Shown in pieces: positions 1 through 11,090 of a stretch of DNA of 64,000 bases (position 1 is its first letter; every line of letters starts with the position of its first letter). The position numbers and the translations under genes are program-made. The notes beneath the pieces are model-generated. The model had not been told where the DNA came from, ran no database searches, and was given only the letters and a program-made list of their open reading frames with translations. Source of the stretch: Streptomyces violaceorubidus (GTDB lineage Bacteria > Actinomycetota > Actinomycetes > Streptomycetales > Streptomycetaceae); the NCBI RefSeq assembly GCF_000717995.1, contig NZ_JODM01000015.1, forward strand, positions 62,001-126,000. The letters run 5' to 3'.

Positions 1-1690
1 GCTGGGCGCCGCCCGGCGTGGTGAGGCGGAGGACGTAGGAGCCCTCGGCGTCGTCGGCGTACAGCTTCGGCAGCTCCAGCAGACCGTCGGCGCCGGTCTT
101 CAGGCCGGTCAGGGTACGGACGGCCTTGCCGTCGGCGTCCTTGAAGTAGGGGCCCTTGTCGTTCTCGGCCGGGTCGGCCTCGGACTTGATGAGCGTGGCG
201 GTGACGGCGACCTTGTCCGCGACGGCGCCCTTGAGCGTGGCCTTCACCCCGACCGGGTCGGCGAACTCGCCGCCCGGCGTGCACGTCAGCTCGGTCGCGG
301 TGGTGCGGGTGAGGGTGTCGGCGACGCGCTCGGTGACGGTGGCCCGGTAGTCGAGGCCCGGGACGGTACGGCCGACCACGGTGGCGCGGACGGTGAACTC
401 GCCGGTCTGCTCGCCCGCCACCAGTGCGGGCGCGACGGCCACCCCGGAGGCGTTGGTGGTGACCGCGGCGACCTTCTCGCCGCCGGTGAAGGTGGCGTCC
501 GTGTCGCCCAGGACGGTGAAGCGGATGCGCACCTTGCCGACGGCGGCCCCTGCCGTGGTCTCGGCACGGGTGCTGATCTGCTCGGCGAAGGTGTCGCCCG
601 CGGTCGCCGTGAGCCCGGTGGTGCCGGCGTTCTCCAGGTGGTGCACCGTGTCGGTGGGCGTGGGGCTGGGCGTGGGGCTGCCGGTGGGCGGTGCCGGGTC
701 CGTCGGGGGCTTGGTGCCCGGGCCGCCGGAGTTGCCGGGCTTGCCCGGGGCCGGCGGCTTGCTCGGGGACGGCTTCGGGCCGGGCGTCGACGTCGCCGGG
801 GCCTGGGAGCCCGGGTACGCGCCCGTGCCGCCCGGCGAGGGACTGGCGCCGGCGCCCGGGTCGTCGCTGCGGCCGACCGGGAGGCTGCCGGTGCCGTCCG
901 GGATCTCGTGGGTGCCCTTGCGGTAGTGCTCCAGCCACGACAGGACCGTGTTCAGGTAGTCCTGCGAGTTGTTGTAGCTGAGGATCGCGCGGTTGAGGTC
1001 GGCCTGGACGGACAGGTCCCAGTCGTTGCGGCACAGGTAGTGGCCGGCGGCGAGCGCGGCGTCGTAGACGTTGTTGGGGTCGGCCTTGCCGTCGCCGTTG
1101 CCGTCGCGGCCGGCCCACGCCCAGGTGGACGGGATGAACTGCATGGGTCCGACGGCGTTGTCGTACTTGCTGTTGCCGTCGTAGACGCCGTTGTCGGTGT
1201 CCTGGATGAGCGCGAAGCCGTTGCCGTCGAGCTGCGGGCCGATGATCCTGCCGATCGTCGTGCCGTTGGCGTCGACGCGGCCGCCGCGGGCCTGACCGGA
1301 CTCCACCTTGCCGATGGCGGCGAGCAGTTGCCACGGCAGGTTGCAGCCGGGCTTGGACAGGCGCAGCTCCGACTCGGCCTTCTTGTAGGCGTCGAGAACG
1401 GTCGCGGGAATGCCGGCCTCGGACGTGCCCGGGGACGTGGGGGTGCCCGCGGTCGGGGCGGGTTTGGGGCTGTTGAGCGGCGGCAGGTCGGTGTAGTAGG
1501 GCGAGTTGCCGGTGGCGCTCTCCGCGGCGGGCGTCTCCGACGCCGGCACGTTGTCGGCGGTGGTCTGTCTGCCGTTGCCGTCGGCCGTCACGCCGGGAGC
1601 CTGGGAGGCGGACAGGGCCGCGACCGCGAGCGCCGCGACGGTGGTGGTGACCGCCGCCTTGCGGAGCCTCCTGTCGAAATGCGCCACCAT
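1..1690 (-). CDS. secreted lytic transglycosylase with Ig-like C-terminus (partial)
   Basis: The gene runs off the left edge, so the C-terminus is missing. ATG at 1690 follows a GGGAGGGG ribosome site. The product starts with a charged n-region and an Ala/Val-rich hydrophobic stretch (KAAVTTTVAALAVAALSA), a signal peptide. A linker precedes an SLT_2/MltB-type transglycosylase domain (about residues 85-260) with the catalytic Glu in KVESGQA, then GPMQFIPSTWAW and a Ca-loop-like DGNGDGKADP. Next comes a Pro/Ser/Thr-rich linker rich in PTPS and PG, and then beta-rich repeats resembling Ig-like/invasin domains (about residue 355 onward). Family knowledge: it cleaves the MurNAc-GlcNAc bond of peptidoglycan to give anhydromuropeptides. 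Inferred role: extracellular wall turnover, with the C-terminal repeats as spacers or adhesive domains. The transglycosylase call is firm; the C-terminal fold is a guess. Confidence 0.85.
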   Translation of the reverse strand, partial: MVAHFDRRLRKAAVTTTVAALAVAALSASQAPGVTADGNGRQTTADNVPASETPAAESATGNSPYYTDLPPLNSPKPAPTAGTPTSPGTSEAGIPATVLDAYKKAESELRLSKPGCNLPWQLLAAIGKVESGQARGGRVDANGTTIGRIIGPQLDGNGFALIQDTDNGVYDGNSKYDNAVGPMQFIPSTWAWAGRDGNGDGKADPNNVYDAALAAGHYLCRNDWDLSVQADLNRAILSYNNSQDYLNTVLSWLEHYRKGTHEIPDGTGSLPVGRSDDPGAGASPSPGGTGAYPGSQAPATSTPGPKPSPSKPPAPGKPGNSGGPGTKPPTDPAPPTGSPTPSPTPTDTVHHLENAGTTGLTATAGDTFAEQISTRAETTAGAAVGKVRIRFTVLGDTDATFTGGEKVAAVTTNASGVAVAPALVAGEQTGEFTVRATVVGRTVPGLDYRATVTERVADTLTRTTATELTCTPGGEFADPVGVKATLKGAVADKVAVTATLIKSEADPAENDKGPYFKDADGKAVRTLTGLKTGADGLLELPKLYADDAEGSYVLRLTTPGGAQ

Positions 1691-1993
1691 AGAGTGAACC
1701 CCTCCCGTGGACGCCCGCGCGTCCGTCTCCGTCCGTCTTCTGCTGTCGTACTCGCCCGCTGTGCCCGCCCTGTTGTGACGATCCACCGGCGCAGACGGTT
1801 GCACGGCGTTCCCCCCCGGGCACCGTGGCCACCTGTTCGACCAGTACGGTGCCGCAGGCGACCCTACGACAACTTGCTTTGCACGGGCACCCGTTCCTGC
1901 CCGATATTCACCACTTGGCCATATGAGGAGTTTTGCTGTCGCCCGCTCCCGGTCGCGACGGCCGCGCGGACGCCGTGCTGTGCGGGGGCGTCG
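1691..1993. other. gene-free upstream region of the transglycosylase
   Basis: I see no gene here. The block around 1870-1945 is clearly AT-richer than its surroundings (ATATTCACC, CATATGAGG, TTTTGCTG), as expected for a promoter reading leftward into the transglycosylase. I looked for a c-di-AMP (ydaO-type) riboswitch, which often precedes cell-wall hydrolase genes in actinobacteria, and could not make a convincing match. Confidence 0.4.
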
Positions 1994-2362
1994 TCAGTAC
2001 CGCGCCGGACCTCCGGGTCGCGCGCCGAGGGTGTCGGCGGACGCGACGAACACGGTGAAGGTGTGGGCGGGCCGGGTGCGCGGCAGCAGGGTGAGGGCCA
2101 GCGCGAGGTAGCCGCGGGCCAGGTCGGCCCACAACCGCCAGGCGGGTGGCTCGTGCGGGGCGGCGGTCGCCGGGGCCCGGCGGGCGAGTCCGCGGCGGAG
2201 GCCGGTCGCCGTGCGGCGCAGGAGCGTCGTGAGGGTGGCGGGGGTGCGGCCGGTACTTGCGCCCGGTGCGAAGACCGGGACCGGGAGGAATGGCACGCGG
2301 GCGGGTCCGTCGGTGCGTGCCCGTGCCGGTGTCGTCCGGTGGTGGAGCATGCGTATACCCAT
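1994..2362 (-). CDS. small hypothetical protein downstream of polA
   Basis: A 122-residue protein that I do not recognise. ATG at 2362 has a GAGG ribosome site 8 nt upstream, and third codon positions are almost all G or C, which supports real coding. The N-terminal half is basic and Pro/Ala-rich; the C-terminal third (WADLARGYLALALTLLPRTR) is hydrophobic and may form an amphipathic helix or membrane-associated segment. There is no clear signal peptide, cysteine motif or catalytic signature. It lies 146 bp downstream of polA on the same strand and could be the last gene of that transcript. Function unknown. Confidence 0.55.
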   Translation of the reverse strand: MGIRMLHHRTTPARARTDGPARVPFLPVPVFAPGASTGRTPATLTTLLRRTATGLRRGLARRAPATAAPHEPPAWRLWADLARGYLALALTLLPRTRPAHTFTVFVASADTLGARPGGPARY

Positions 2363-2508
2363 GCCCGCATCCTCACGGGAGACCGGGGCCGGGGCGTTTC
2401 CTCGGGGGCCACCGGAGTGATGAGGTCCCTCCCGCCCCCGCTCCACCGGCACGACCGCCCGCAGCGGCGGCGGGGGCGGGGCAGCCCCCTGCCGCCGACT
2501 GCCGCAGG

Positions 2509-5232
2509 CTAGTGCGCCGCCGACTCCCAGTCCGGGCCCACCCCCACGGAGACGCCCAGGGGGACGCTGAGTCGCACCGCGTCCGCCATCTCGCGGCGTA
2601 CGAGTTCCTCCGCCGCCGCGCGCTCGCCCGGGGCGATCTCCAGGACGATTTCGTCGTGGACCTGGAGGAGCATGCGGGACTTGAGGCCGGCCTCGTTCAG
2701 CGCCCTGTCCACGTTGAGCATGGCGATCTTGACGATGTCGGCCGCCGTGCCCTGGATCGGCGCGTTCAGGGCCATCCGCTCGGCCGCCTCGCGACGCTGG
2801 CGGTTGTCGCTGTTGAGGTCGGGCAGATAGCGGCGGCGGCCGAAGAGGGTCGCCGTGTATCCGGTGGCCCGCGCCTCGTCGACGACCCGGCGCAGATAGT
2901 CCCGCACGCCGCCGAAGCGCTCGAAGTAGGCGTCCATCAGGCCGCGGGCCTCGGCCGCCTCGATGTTCAGCTGCTGGGAGAGGCCGAAGGCGGACAGTCC
3001 GTACGCCAGGCCGTAGGACATGGCCTTGATCTTGCGGCGCATCTCGGCGTCCACGGCGGACTGCTCGACGGAGAAGACCTGGGCGGCCGCGGTGGTGTGC
3101 AGGTCCTCGCCGGAGGTGAAGGCCTCGGTCAGGCCCGCGTCCTCGGAGAGGTGGGCCATCACCCGCAGCTCGATCTGGCTGTAGTCGGCCGTCATCAGGG
3201 ACTCGAAGCCCTCGCCGACCACGAAGCCCCGGCGGATCGCCCGGCCCTCGTCGGTGCGGACCGGGATGTTCTGCAGGTTCGGGTCGGTGGAGGAGAGGCG
3301 GCCGGTCGCGGCGACCGTCTGGTTGAACGTGGTGTGGATGCGGCCGTCCGCGGCGATCGTCTTGATCAGGCCCTCCACCGTGACGCGCAGCTTGGCCTGC
3401 TCGCGGTGGCGGAGCATGATCACCGGCAGTTCGTTGTCCGTCTGCGCGGCGAGCCAGGCCAGGGCGTCGGCGTCGGTGGTGTAGCCGGTCTTGGTCTTCT
3501 TGGTCTTCGGCAGGTTCAGCTCGCCGAAGAGGACCTCCTGGAGCTGCTTGGGCGAGCCCAGGTTGAACTCCCGTCCGGCCGCCGCGTGCGCCTCCTTCAC
3601 GGCTTGCTGGACGGCGCCCGCGAACATCTGCTCCATGGCCTGGAGGTGCTCCCGGTCGGCCGCGATGCCGTGCCGCTCCATGCGGGCGAGCAGCGCGGAG
3701 GTGGGCAGCTCCATGTCGCGCAGCAGGTCGGCGGCGCCGACGTCGGCCAGGCGGCTCTCGAAGGTCTCGCCCAGGTCGAGGATGGCGCGGGCCTGCACCA
3801 TCAGCACCTCGGCCTCGGCGCCCTCGTCCGCGCCGAAGGCGAGCTGGCCGTCGGCCGCGGCGGCGGGGGCCAGCTCGCGGTGCAGGTACTCCAGGGACAG
3901 CGCGTCCAGGTCGAAGGAGCGGCGGCCCGGCTTGACCAGGTAGGCGGCCAGCGCGGTGTCCATGCCCACGCCGGCGACGCTCCAGCCGTGCTCGGCGAAG
4001 ACGCGCATCGCGCCCTTGGCGTTGTGGAAGACCTTCGGCCGGTCCGGGTCGCAGAGCCAGGAGCGCAGCGCCGCCTCGTCGGCCTCGTCGATCTCCGTCG
4101 GGTCGAACCAGGCGGCCCTCCCGTCGGACGCGGCCAGCGCGACCTCGGTCACCGAGCCGGTGCCCAGCGCCCAGGTGTCGACCGTGGCCACACCGAGCGG
4201 CGAGGTGCCGTGCTCGGCGAGCCAGCCGGCCAGCTCGCCCGTGCCCAGCACGGTGCCGTCCAGCTCCACGCCGTCCGCGACCACCGGGGTGGCCTCGGCC
4301 TCCTCGGCGCCGGGGTCGACCGCGTAGAGCCGCTCGCGCAGGGAGGGGTTGCGGATCTCCAGGGTGTCGAGGATCATCGCGACGCCCTTGCGGTCGTAGG
4401 CCGTCCGCTCCAGGTCGGTGACGGTCCTCGGCAGCTCGACCCGGCGCTCCAGCTCGGTGAGCCGGCGGTTGAGCTTCACGGACTCCAGGTGGTCGCGCAG
4501 GTTCTGCCCGGCCTTGCCCTTGACCTCGTCGACGCGCTCGACCAGCTCCGCGAAGGACCCGAACTGGTTGATCCACTTCGCGGCGGTCTTCTCGCCGACG
4601 CCCGGGATGCCGGGCAGGTTGTCGGACGGGTCGCCGCGCAGCGCCGCGAAGTCGGGGTACTGGGCGGGGGTCAGCCCGTACTTCTCGAAGACCTTCTCCG
4701 GGGTGAAGCGGGTCAGCTCGGAGACGCCCTTGGTCGGGTACAGGACCGTGGTGTGCTCGCTGACCAGCTGGAAGGAGTCCCGGTCGCCGGTGACGATCAG
4801 CACGTCGAAGCCCTCGGCCTCGGCCTGGGTGGCGAGGGTGGCGATGACGTCGTCCGCCTCGAAGCCCTCGACGGCGAAGCGGGGGACGTGCATGGAGTCG
4901 AGCAGCTCGCCGATCAGCTCCACCTGCCCCTTGAACTCGTCCGGGGTCTTGGAGCGGTTCGCCTTGTACTCGGTGAACTCCTCCGAGCGCCAGGTCTTGC
5001 GGGAGACGTCGAACGCCACCGCGAAGTGCGTGGGCGCCTCGTCACGCAGGGTGTTGGCCAGCATCGACGCGAACCCGTAGATCGCGTTGGTCGGCTGGCC
5101 CGTCGCGGTCGTGAAGTTCTCCGCGGGCAGCGCGAAGAACGCGCGGTACGCCAGCGAGTGCCCGTCCATGAGCATCAGCCGCGGTCGGCCGCCGGAGGTG
5201 CTGTCGGTCTTCTTCGATGCTGTCTTCGCCAC
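2509..5232 (-). CDS. polA: DNA polymerase I
   Basis: A 907-residue family A polymerase, normal actinobacterial length. Order of domains: 5'-nuclease at the N-terminus (RLMLMDGHSLAYRAFFAL; helix-hairpin-helix region LPGIPGVGEKTAAKW), a 3'-5' exonuclease-like fold that appears degenerate, as in other actinobacteria, and the polymerase domain with motif A (DYSQIELRVMAHL), motif B/O-helix (RRKIKAMSYGLAYGLS) and motif C (QVHDEIVLE). It fills gaps and removes RNA primers in Okazaki-fragment processing and excision repair. GTG at 5232 was chosen because the conserved nuclease start follows within about 20 residues and AGGA sits upstream. A longer in-frame start at 5343 would add 37 non-conserved residues. 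It diverges from the oxidoreductase gene at 5434. Confidence 0.96.
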   Translation of the reverse strand: MAKTASKKTDSTSGGRPRLMLMDGHSLAYRAFFALPAENFTTATGQPTNAIYGFASMLANTLRDEAPTHFAVAFDVSRKTWRSEEFTEYKANRSKTPDEFKGQVELIGELLDSMHVPRFAVEGFEADDVIATLATQAEAEGFDVLIVTGDRDSFQLVSEHTTVLYPTKGVSELTRFTPEKVFEKYGLTPAQYPDFAALRGDPSDNLPGIPGVGEKTAAKWINQFGSFAELVERVDEVKGKAGQNLRDHLESVKLNRRLTELERRVELPRTVTDLERTAYDRKGVAMILDTLEIRNPSLRERLYAVDPGAEEAEATPVVADGVELDGTVLGTGELAGWLAEHGTSPLGVATVDTWALGTGSVTEVALAASDGRAAWFDPTEIDEADEAALRSWLCDPDRPKVFHNAKGAMRVFAEHGWSVAGVGMDTALAAYLVKPGRRSFDLDALSLEYLHRELAPAAAADGQLAFGADEGAEAEVLMVQARAILDLGETFESRLADVGAADLLRDMELPTSALLARMERHGIAADREHLQAMEQMFAGAVQQAVKEAHAAAGREFNLGSPKQLQEVLFGELNLPKTKKTKTGYTTDADALAWLAAQTDNELPVIMLRHREQAKLRVTVEGLIKTIAADGRIHTTFNQTVAATGRLSSTDPNLQNIPVRTDEGRAIRRGFVVGEGFESLMTADYSQIELRVMAHLSEDAGLTEAFTSGEDLHTTAAAQVFSVEQSAVDAEMRRKIKAMSYGLAYGLSAFGLSQQLNIEAAEARGLMDAYFERFGGVRDYLRRVVDEARATGYTATLFGRRRYLPDLNSDNRQRREAAERMALNAPIQGTAADIVKIAMLNVDRALNEAGLKSRMLLQVHDEIVLEIAPGERAAAEELVRREMADAVRLSVPLGVSVGVGPDWESAAH

Positions 5233-5433
5233 GACACCGATCCTGCCACGTGCCACTGACAGTGCGTCCCGCCCTCGCCGTCCCGCGCCGTCGCGCACCG
5301 GCCGCGCGGCGGCGGCACCACGGGTCCCGCACTCCTCGCCCACCGCCTCCGCCCCTCCCGGACGGCCTCGCTGTCACCGGGGCGTGCGAGGATCGGAGAC
5401 GTACTTCACAACGCGTAAGCGAAGGAGCGCGCG

Positions 5434-7713
<2,280 letters not shown>

Positions 7714-7805
7714 GCGTTTGCTCAGCGAGGTGGAGCGGCCGGCCGGTCACGGCGACCGGTCGGCGGACCCGCAGAGGGATCGACGAAGGCGAAACGGAGC
7801 CGGCC

Positions 7806-8285
7806 ATGGGCGAGCAGCAGCAGGCGCAGTTCCCGCAGGAGGTCATCGACGAGTACGCCGCGCTCGGCGTCGACCTGCCCGCACTGTTCTCCGCCGGACA
7901 CCTGGGGAGGCGCATGGGCGTCCAGATCGTCGAGGCGTCGGCGGACCGGGTCGTCGGCACGATGCCGGTGGAGGGCAACACCCAGCCGTACGGGCTGCTG
8001 CACGGCGGCGCCTCGGCCGTGCTCGCCGAGACGCTGGGGTCGGTCGGCTCGATGCTGCACGGCGGCGCCTCCAAGATCGCCGTCGGTGTCGACCTGAACT
8101 GCACCCACCACCGCGGGGCCCGCTCCGGCCTGGTCACCGGGGTGGCCACGCCGGTGCACCGGGGCCGGTCGACGGCGACGTACGAGATCGTGATCAGCGA
8201 CGAGCAGGACCGGCGGGTGTGCACGGCCCGGCTGACCTGTCTGCTGCGGGACGTGGACCTCGGCGGCGGGGCCGCGGCGGGCTGA
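7806..8285 (+). CDS. hotdog-fold acyl-CoA thioesterase (PaaI/YdiI type)
   Basis: A 159-residue single hotdog domain. ATG at 7806 has GGAG 9 nt upstream. The family signature is QPYGLLHGGASAVLAETLGS, which carries the Gly-rich turn and the catalytic acidic residue on the central helix. It is followed by the beta-strand core (VGVDLNCTHHRGARSG; VTGVATPVHRGRSTATYEI). This subfamily hydrolyses acyl-CoA thioesters, often aromatic or 1,4-dihydroxy-2-naphthoyl-CoA. The substrate cannot be read from sequence. It sits 92 bp after the oxidoreductase on the same strand and may be co-transcribed, but no shared pathway is obvious. Confidence 0.85.
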   Translation: MGEQQQAQFPQEVIDEYAALGVDLPALFSAGHLGRRMGVQIVEASADRVVGTMPVEGNTQPYGLLHGGASAVLAETLGSVGSMLHGGASKIAVGVDLNCTHHRGARSGLVTGVATPVHRGRSTATYEIVISDEQDRRVCTARLTCLLRDVDLGGGAAAG

Positions 8286-8404
8286 GCACCGTCGCCGGAC
8301 ACCCGGGGGCGCGGTGCGTGCCGGTGTCGTCCCGCGGCGCCCGTGACCGAGGCGCCCGTGGCCGCGGCATTGCTCCCGGTCGTCCCGCGTCCTAGCGTCG
8401 GGGC

Positions 8405-8848
8405 ATGGGACGGGGCGGAGCACTCCGGCGGGGACGGGCGGCGCTGACTCCGGTGACGGCCGTCGTGGTCGCCGGCTGTGGCAACTCCGGTGACGGGCCG
8501 GGCGGTTCCCCCGGCGCCGCGCGAGGCGCATCCGCGTCGTCCGCGTCGCCCCCGTCCCCGTCGTCCTCGTCCCCGCGGCCCCTGTCCGGCGCGGAGTTGT
8601 GCGTGAGCGCCGTCGGGTACTGGGCGCGCGAGATGCTGGACGGCGGCGAGCCCTACGGCGACTATCAGTCGATGGGACTGTCCAACCGGCAGTACGGCAT
8701 CCTGCGGGAGGTCGTGGAGGCAGCGCGGGCCGCGCAGCGGGACCAAGGCACCAGGCAGGCACGGGAGTTGATCGACCGCCAGGTGCGGCGGGCGTGCGCC
8801 GAGGGGTACCGCGACGGCGCTCCGAGCCACGGCCCGTGGCAGTCGTGA
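8405..8848 (+). CDS. small putative lipoprotein
   Basis: A 147-residue protein with a basic n-region, a short hydrophobic stretch and a lipobox-like VVVAGC (Cys about residue 25). It is probably lipid-anchored outside the membrane after Lgt processing. A Ser/Pro/Ala-rich linker follows, then a globular part of about 90 residues (LCVSAVGYWAREML, MGLSNRQYGILREVVEAA) with two cysteines that could pair. I do not recognise the family. The stop overlaps the GTG of the next gene by 4 nt, so the two are probably translated together and may act together at the cell surface. Confidence 0.6.
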   Translation: MGRGGALRRGRAALTPVTAVVVAGCGNSGDGPGGSPGAARGASASSASPPSPSSSSPRPLSGAELCVSAVGYWAREMLDGGEPYGDYQSMGLSNRQYGILREVVEAARAAQRDQGTRQARELIDRQVRRACAEGYRDGAPSHGPWQS

Positions 8849-9441
8849 GCGGCATCGGACCGGTCGAGCCGGGTGACGACACCCGCGCCCGGGAGGCCCC
8901 GCCGCCCCGGCCGCGCGGGCGCCTCCTCCTGCGCTACGAGCGTCACCGCCGGACGGTCCTCGCCTCCACCGCCGTCCTCGCCGTCATGGCGGGCGGCGGC
9001 TACCTGTACGCGAGTCGGCCGCAGCCGCGCCCCGCTTCCGCGCCTCCCTACCCGTCCCAGGCGATCGACCTCGTCTACGTGACCCCCGCGACCGGCTCGC
9101 CCGCCACCGCGGCCGGCGGCTTCGGCTTCACGGTGCTGCTGAGCGTACGGTCGGGACCGCCCGTCACCGTGACGCGGCTGACCCAGCCCTACGACGGCCT
9201 GTCGATGACCTCCTCCCCCGCGGCACCTTTCCAGACAAAATCGCATTCCGCCCGCAAGATCACCGTCACGCTACGGGTGACGGAATGTGAAAAAGCACCC
9301 AGGAATCCCGGGCTCCCTTTCCTGGACGTAACGCTGCGTAATACGCGAGCAATAGAAGCCCACAGTTTCATCCTCGGGGCGCGCTATGCGCAGGACCTCT
9401 CCCAGGCACTTGAGGTCGCCTGCGGCAACGATTCACGGTAA
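8845..9441 (+). CDS. membrane-anchored hypothetical protein
   Basis: A 198-residue protein starting with GTG at 8845, inside a GTGA overlap with the preceding lipoprotein gene. A longer in-frame start would run deep into that gene and is unlikely. After about 35 basic/Pro-rich cytoplasmic residues, a single membrane helix (TVLASTAVLAVMAGGGYLYA) leads to an extracytoplasmic domain of about 130 residues with beta-rich character (TVLLSVRSGPPVTVTRL, RKITVTLRVTECE) and two cysteines. I do not recognise it. Codon use changes along the gene: the last ~250 nt contain many A/T-ending codons (aatacgcgagcaatagaa), unlike the 5' half. Confidence 0.6.
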   Translation: MSGIGPVEPGDDTRAREAPPPRPRGRLLLRYERHRRTVLASTAVLAVMAGGGYLYASRPQPRPASAPPYPSQAIDLVYVTPATGSPATAAGGFGFTVLLSVRSGPPVTVTRLTQPYDGLSMTSSPAAPFQTKSHSARKITVTLRVTECEKAPRNPGLPFLDVTLRNTRAIEAHSFILGARYAQDLSQALEVACGNDSR

Positions 9442-9728
9442 CCACCAAAACGCCCGAGACGCCTGAACTCGGACCGCCCGTCCTGCGAGTTCTCACCATG
9501 TGGACAGGGCGAATCGGCCGGAATTCAGCCCTTCTTCCCAGCGAGTACCGCTCTGCAATACCCGATGTCATAACAAGAGAGTCACAGCCTCAGTCAGACC
9601 CTCCTCCACCTTCCCCACACCCGCTTAGAGTCACGGCCAGTCACCGCGCCGTCCGATAGTCATCTCGGTCCAGCGCTCGACTCGGCCGTTTCCACGGGGA
9701 GGCGGCTGTGCCAGGGAAAGGACTGATC

Positions 9729-10967
9729 GTGCGTCAACGTTCGCTCATCGCCATCACCGCCGCTCTGGCGGCGGGAGCGCTCACCCTCACCGCCTGCGGC
9801 TCGCGCGACGACGACGGCGGCTCGGACTCCGGCAACGGCGGCGGCGGTGGCACCACCGTCGTCATCGGCGTCGACGCCCCGCTGACCGGCGACCTGTCCG
9901 CGCTGGGCCTCGGCATCAAGAACTCGGTGGACCTCGCGGCCAAGACGGCCAACAAGGAGAAGACCGTCGACGGCATCACCTTCAAGGTCGAGGCCCTCGA
10001 CGACCAGGGCCAGCCCTCCGTCGGCCAGCAGAACGCCACCAAGCTCGTCGCCGACGACGACGTCCTCGGTGTCGTCGGCCCGCTGAACTCCTCGGTCGGC
10101 GAGTCCATGCAGAAGGTCTTCGACACGGCCAAACTGGTCGAGGTCTCCCCGGCCAACACCAACCCCGCCCTCACCCAGGGCGTGGACTGGCAGAAGGAAA
10201 AGGTCCGGCCCTACAAGTCGTACTTCCGCACCGCGACCACGGACGCCATCCAGGGCCCGTTCGCCGCGCAGTACGTCTACAACGACGCCAAGAAGAAGAA
10301 GGTCTTCGTCATCGACGACAAGAAGACCTACGGCGCCGGTCTGGCCGCCACCTTCACCGACGAGTTCAAGAAGCTCGGCGGCCAGGTCGCCGGCACCGAG
10401 CACATCAACCCGGACACCAAGGACTTCAACGCGGTCGCCACCAAGGTCAAGAACTCCGGCGCCGACGTCGTCTACTACGGCGGCGAATACCCGCAGGCCG
10501 GCCCGCTCAGCAAGCAGATCAAGGCCGCCGGTGCCAAGATCCCGGTGGTCGGCGGTGACGGCATCTACAGCGCCGACTTCATCAAGCTCGCCGGCGCCAG
10601 CGGCACCGGGGACCTCGCGACCTCCGTCGGCGCCCCGGTCGAGGAGCTCCCCTCGGCCAAGGAGTTCGTCGCCAACTACAAGGCCGCCGGTTACAAGGAG
10701 GCCTACGAGGCGTACGGCGGCTACTCCTACGACTCCGCCTGGGCGATCATCGAGGCCGTCAAGAAGGTCGTCGAGGACAACGACGGGAAGCTTCCCGACG
10801 ACGCCCGCGCCAAGGTCACCGAGGCCATGCAGAACGTCTCCTTCGACGGTGTGACCGGAAAGGTCTCCTTCGACGAGTTCGGTGACGCGACGAACAAGCA
10901 GCTCACCGTGTACGCCGTCAAGAACGGTGCCTGGGGGTCGGTGAAGTCCGGCACCTACACGGGCTGA
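9729..10967 (+). CDS. livJ: branched-chain amino acid ABC transporter binding protein
   Basis: A 412-residue extracytoplasmic substrate-binding lipoprotein (periplasmic-binding type I fold). GTG at 9729 is favoured because AAAGGA lies just upstream and the signal peptide then begins directly with RQRSLIAITAALAAGALTL and a lipobox TLTAC. A GTG at 9708 with GGGGAGG is a real alternative and adds 7 residues. Mature features: VVIGVDAPLTGDLSALGLGI, GVVGPLNSSVGESMQK, KVFVIDDKKTYGAGLA and YGGYSYDSAWAIIEAVKK, all typical of LivJ/LivK-type proteins. It heads the liv operon and captures Leu/Ile/Val (or related amino acids) for LivHMGF. A hairpin downstream may make its message more abundant than that of the permeases. 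Confidence 0.92.
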   Translation: MRQRSLIAITAALAAGALTLTACGSRDDDGGSDSGNGGGGGTTVVIGVDAPLTGDLSALGLGIKNSVDLAAKTANKEKTVDGITFKVEALDDQGQPSVGQQNATKLVADDDVLGVVGPLNSSVGESMQKVFDTAKLVEVSPANTNPALTQGVDWQKEKVRPYKSYFRTATTDAIQGPFAAQYVYNDAKKKKVFVIDDKKTYGAGLAATFTDEFKKLGGQVAGTEHINPDTKDFNAVATKVKNSGADVVYYGGEYPQAGPLSKQIKAAGAKIPVVGGDGIYSADFIKLAGASGTGDLATSVGAPVEELPSAKEFVANYKAAGYKEAYEAYGGYSYDSAWAIIEAVKKVVEDNDGKLPDDARAKVTEAMQNVSFDGVTGKVSFDEFGDATNKQLTVYAVKNGAWGSVKSGTYTG

Positions 10968-10983
10968 TCCACCTCCGCATCAC

Positions 10984-10997
10984 TGATCACGTGATCA
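10984..10997. promoter_or_regulatory. perfect 14-bp palindrome between livJ and livH
   Basis: TGATCACGTGATCA is a perfect inverted repeat without spacer, 17 nt after the livJ stop. It could be a binding site for a dimeric regulator or part of an mRNA structure. No regulator is assigned. Confidence 0.45.
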
Positions 10998-11001
10998 CGA
11001 G

Positions 11002-11037
11002 CCGCGCGGGGCGCTGTTCCACAGGCGCCCCGCGCGG
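11002..11037 (+). terminator. hairpin between livJ and livH
   Basis: A 13-bp perfect GC stem (11002-11014 with 11025-11037) with a 10-nt loop and no U-tract. It sits between the binding-protein gene and the permease genes. In ABC operons such hairpins commonly cause partial termination or protect the upstream mRNA, giving excess binding protein. That role is inferred. Confidence 0.6.
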
Positions 11038-11090
11038 ACTCGCATCCGGCCACATCCGTCGCAATTTCCGAACGTCTCGGAGGACATGCG

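Noticed and set aside
1691..1993. Possible ydaO (c-di-AMP) riboswitch upstream of the transglycosylase
   Set aside because: The gene type is right and a G-run with GGGGGGGAAC is present, but I could not align the conserved core or stems.
1864..2412. Alternative 182-codon minus-strand frame overlapping the 122-residue hypothetical gene
   Set aside because: Composition is Ser/Pro/Arg-rich with poor third-position bias; the 1994-2362 frame is better supported.
1994..4576. Very long open frame antisense/alternate to polA (860 codons), and similar long frames over gltB, pepN and the hydrolase operon
   Set aside because: They are Arg/Pro/Ala-rich shadows created by the high G+C content; the true frames show known domains and proper third-position bias.
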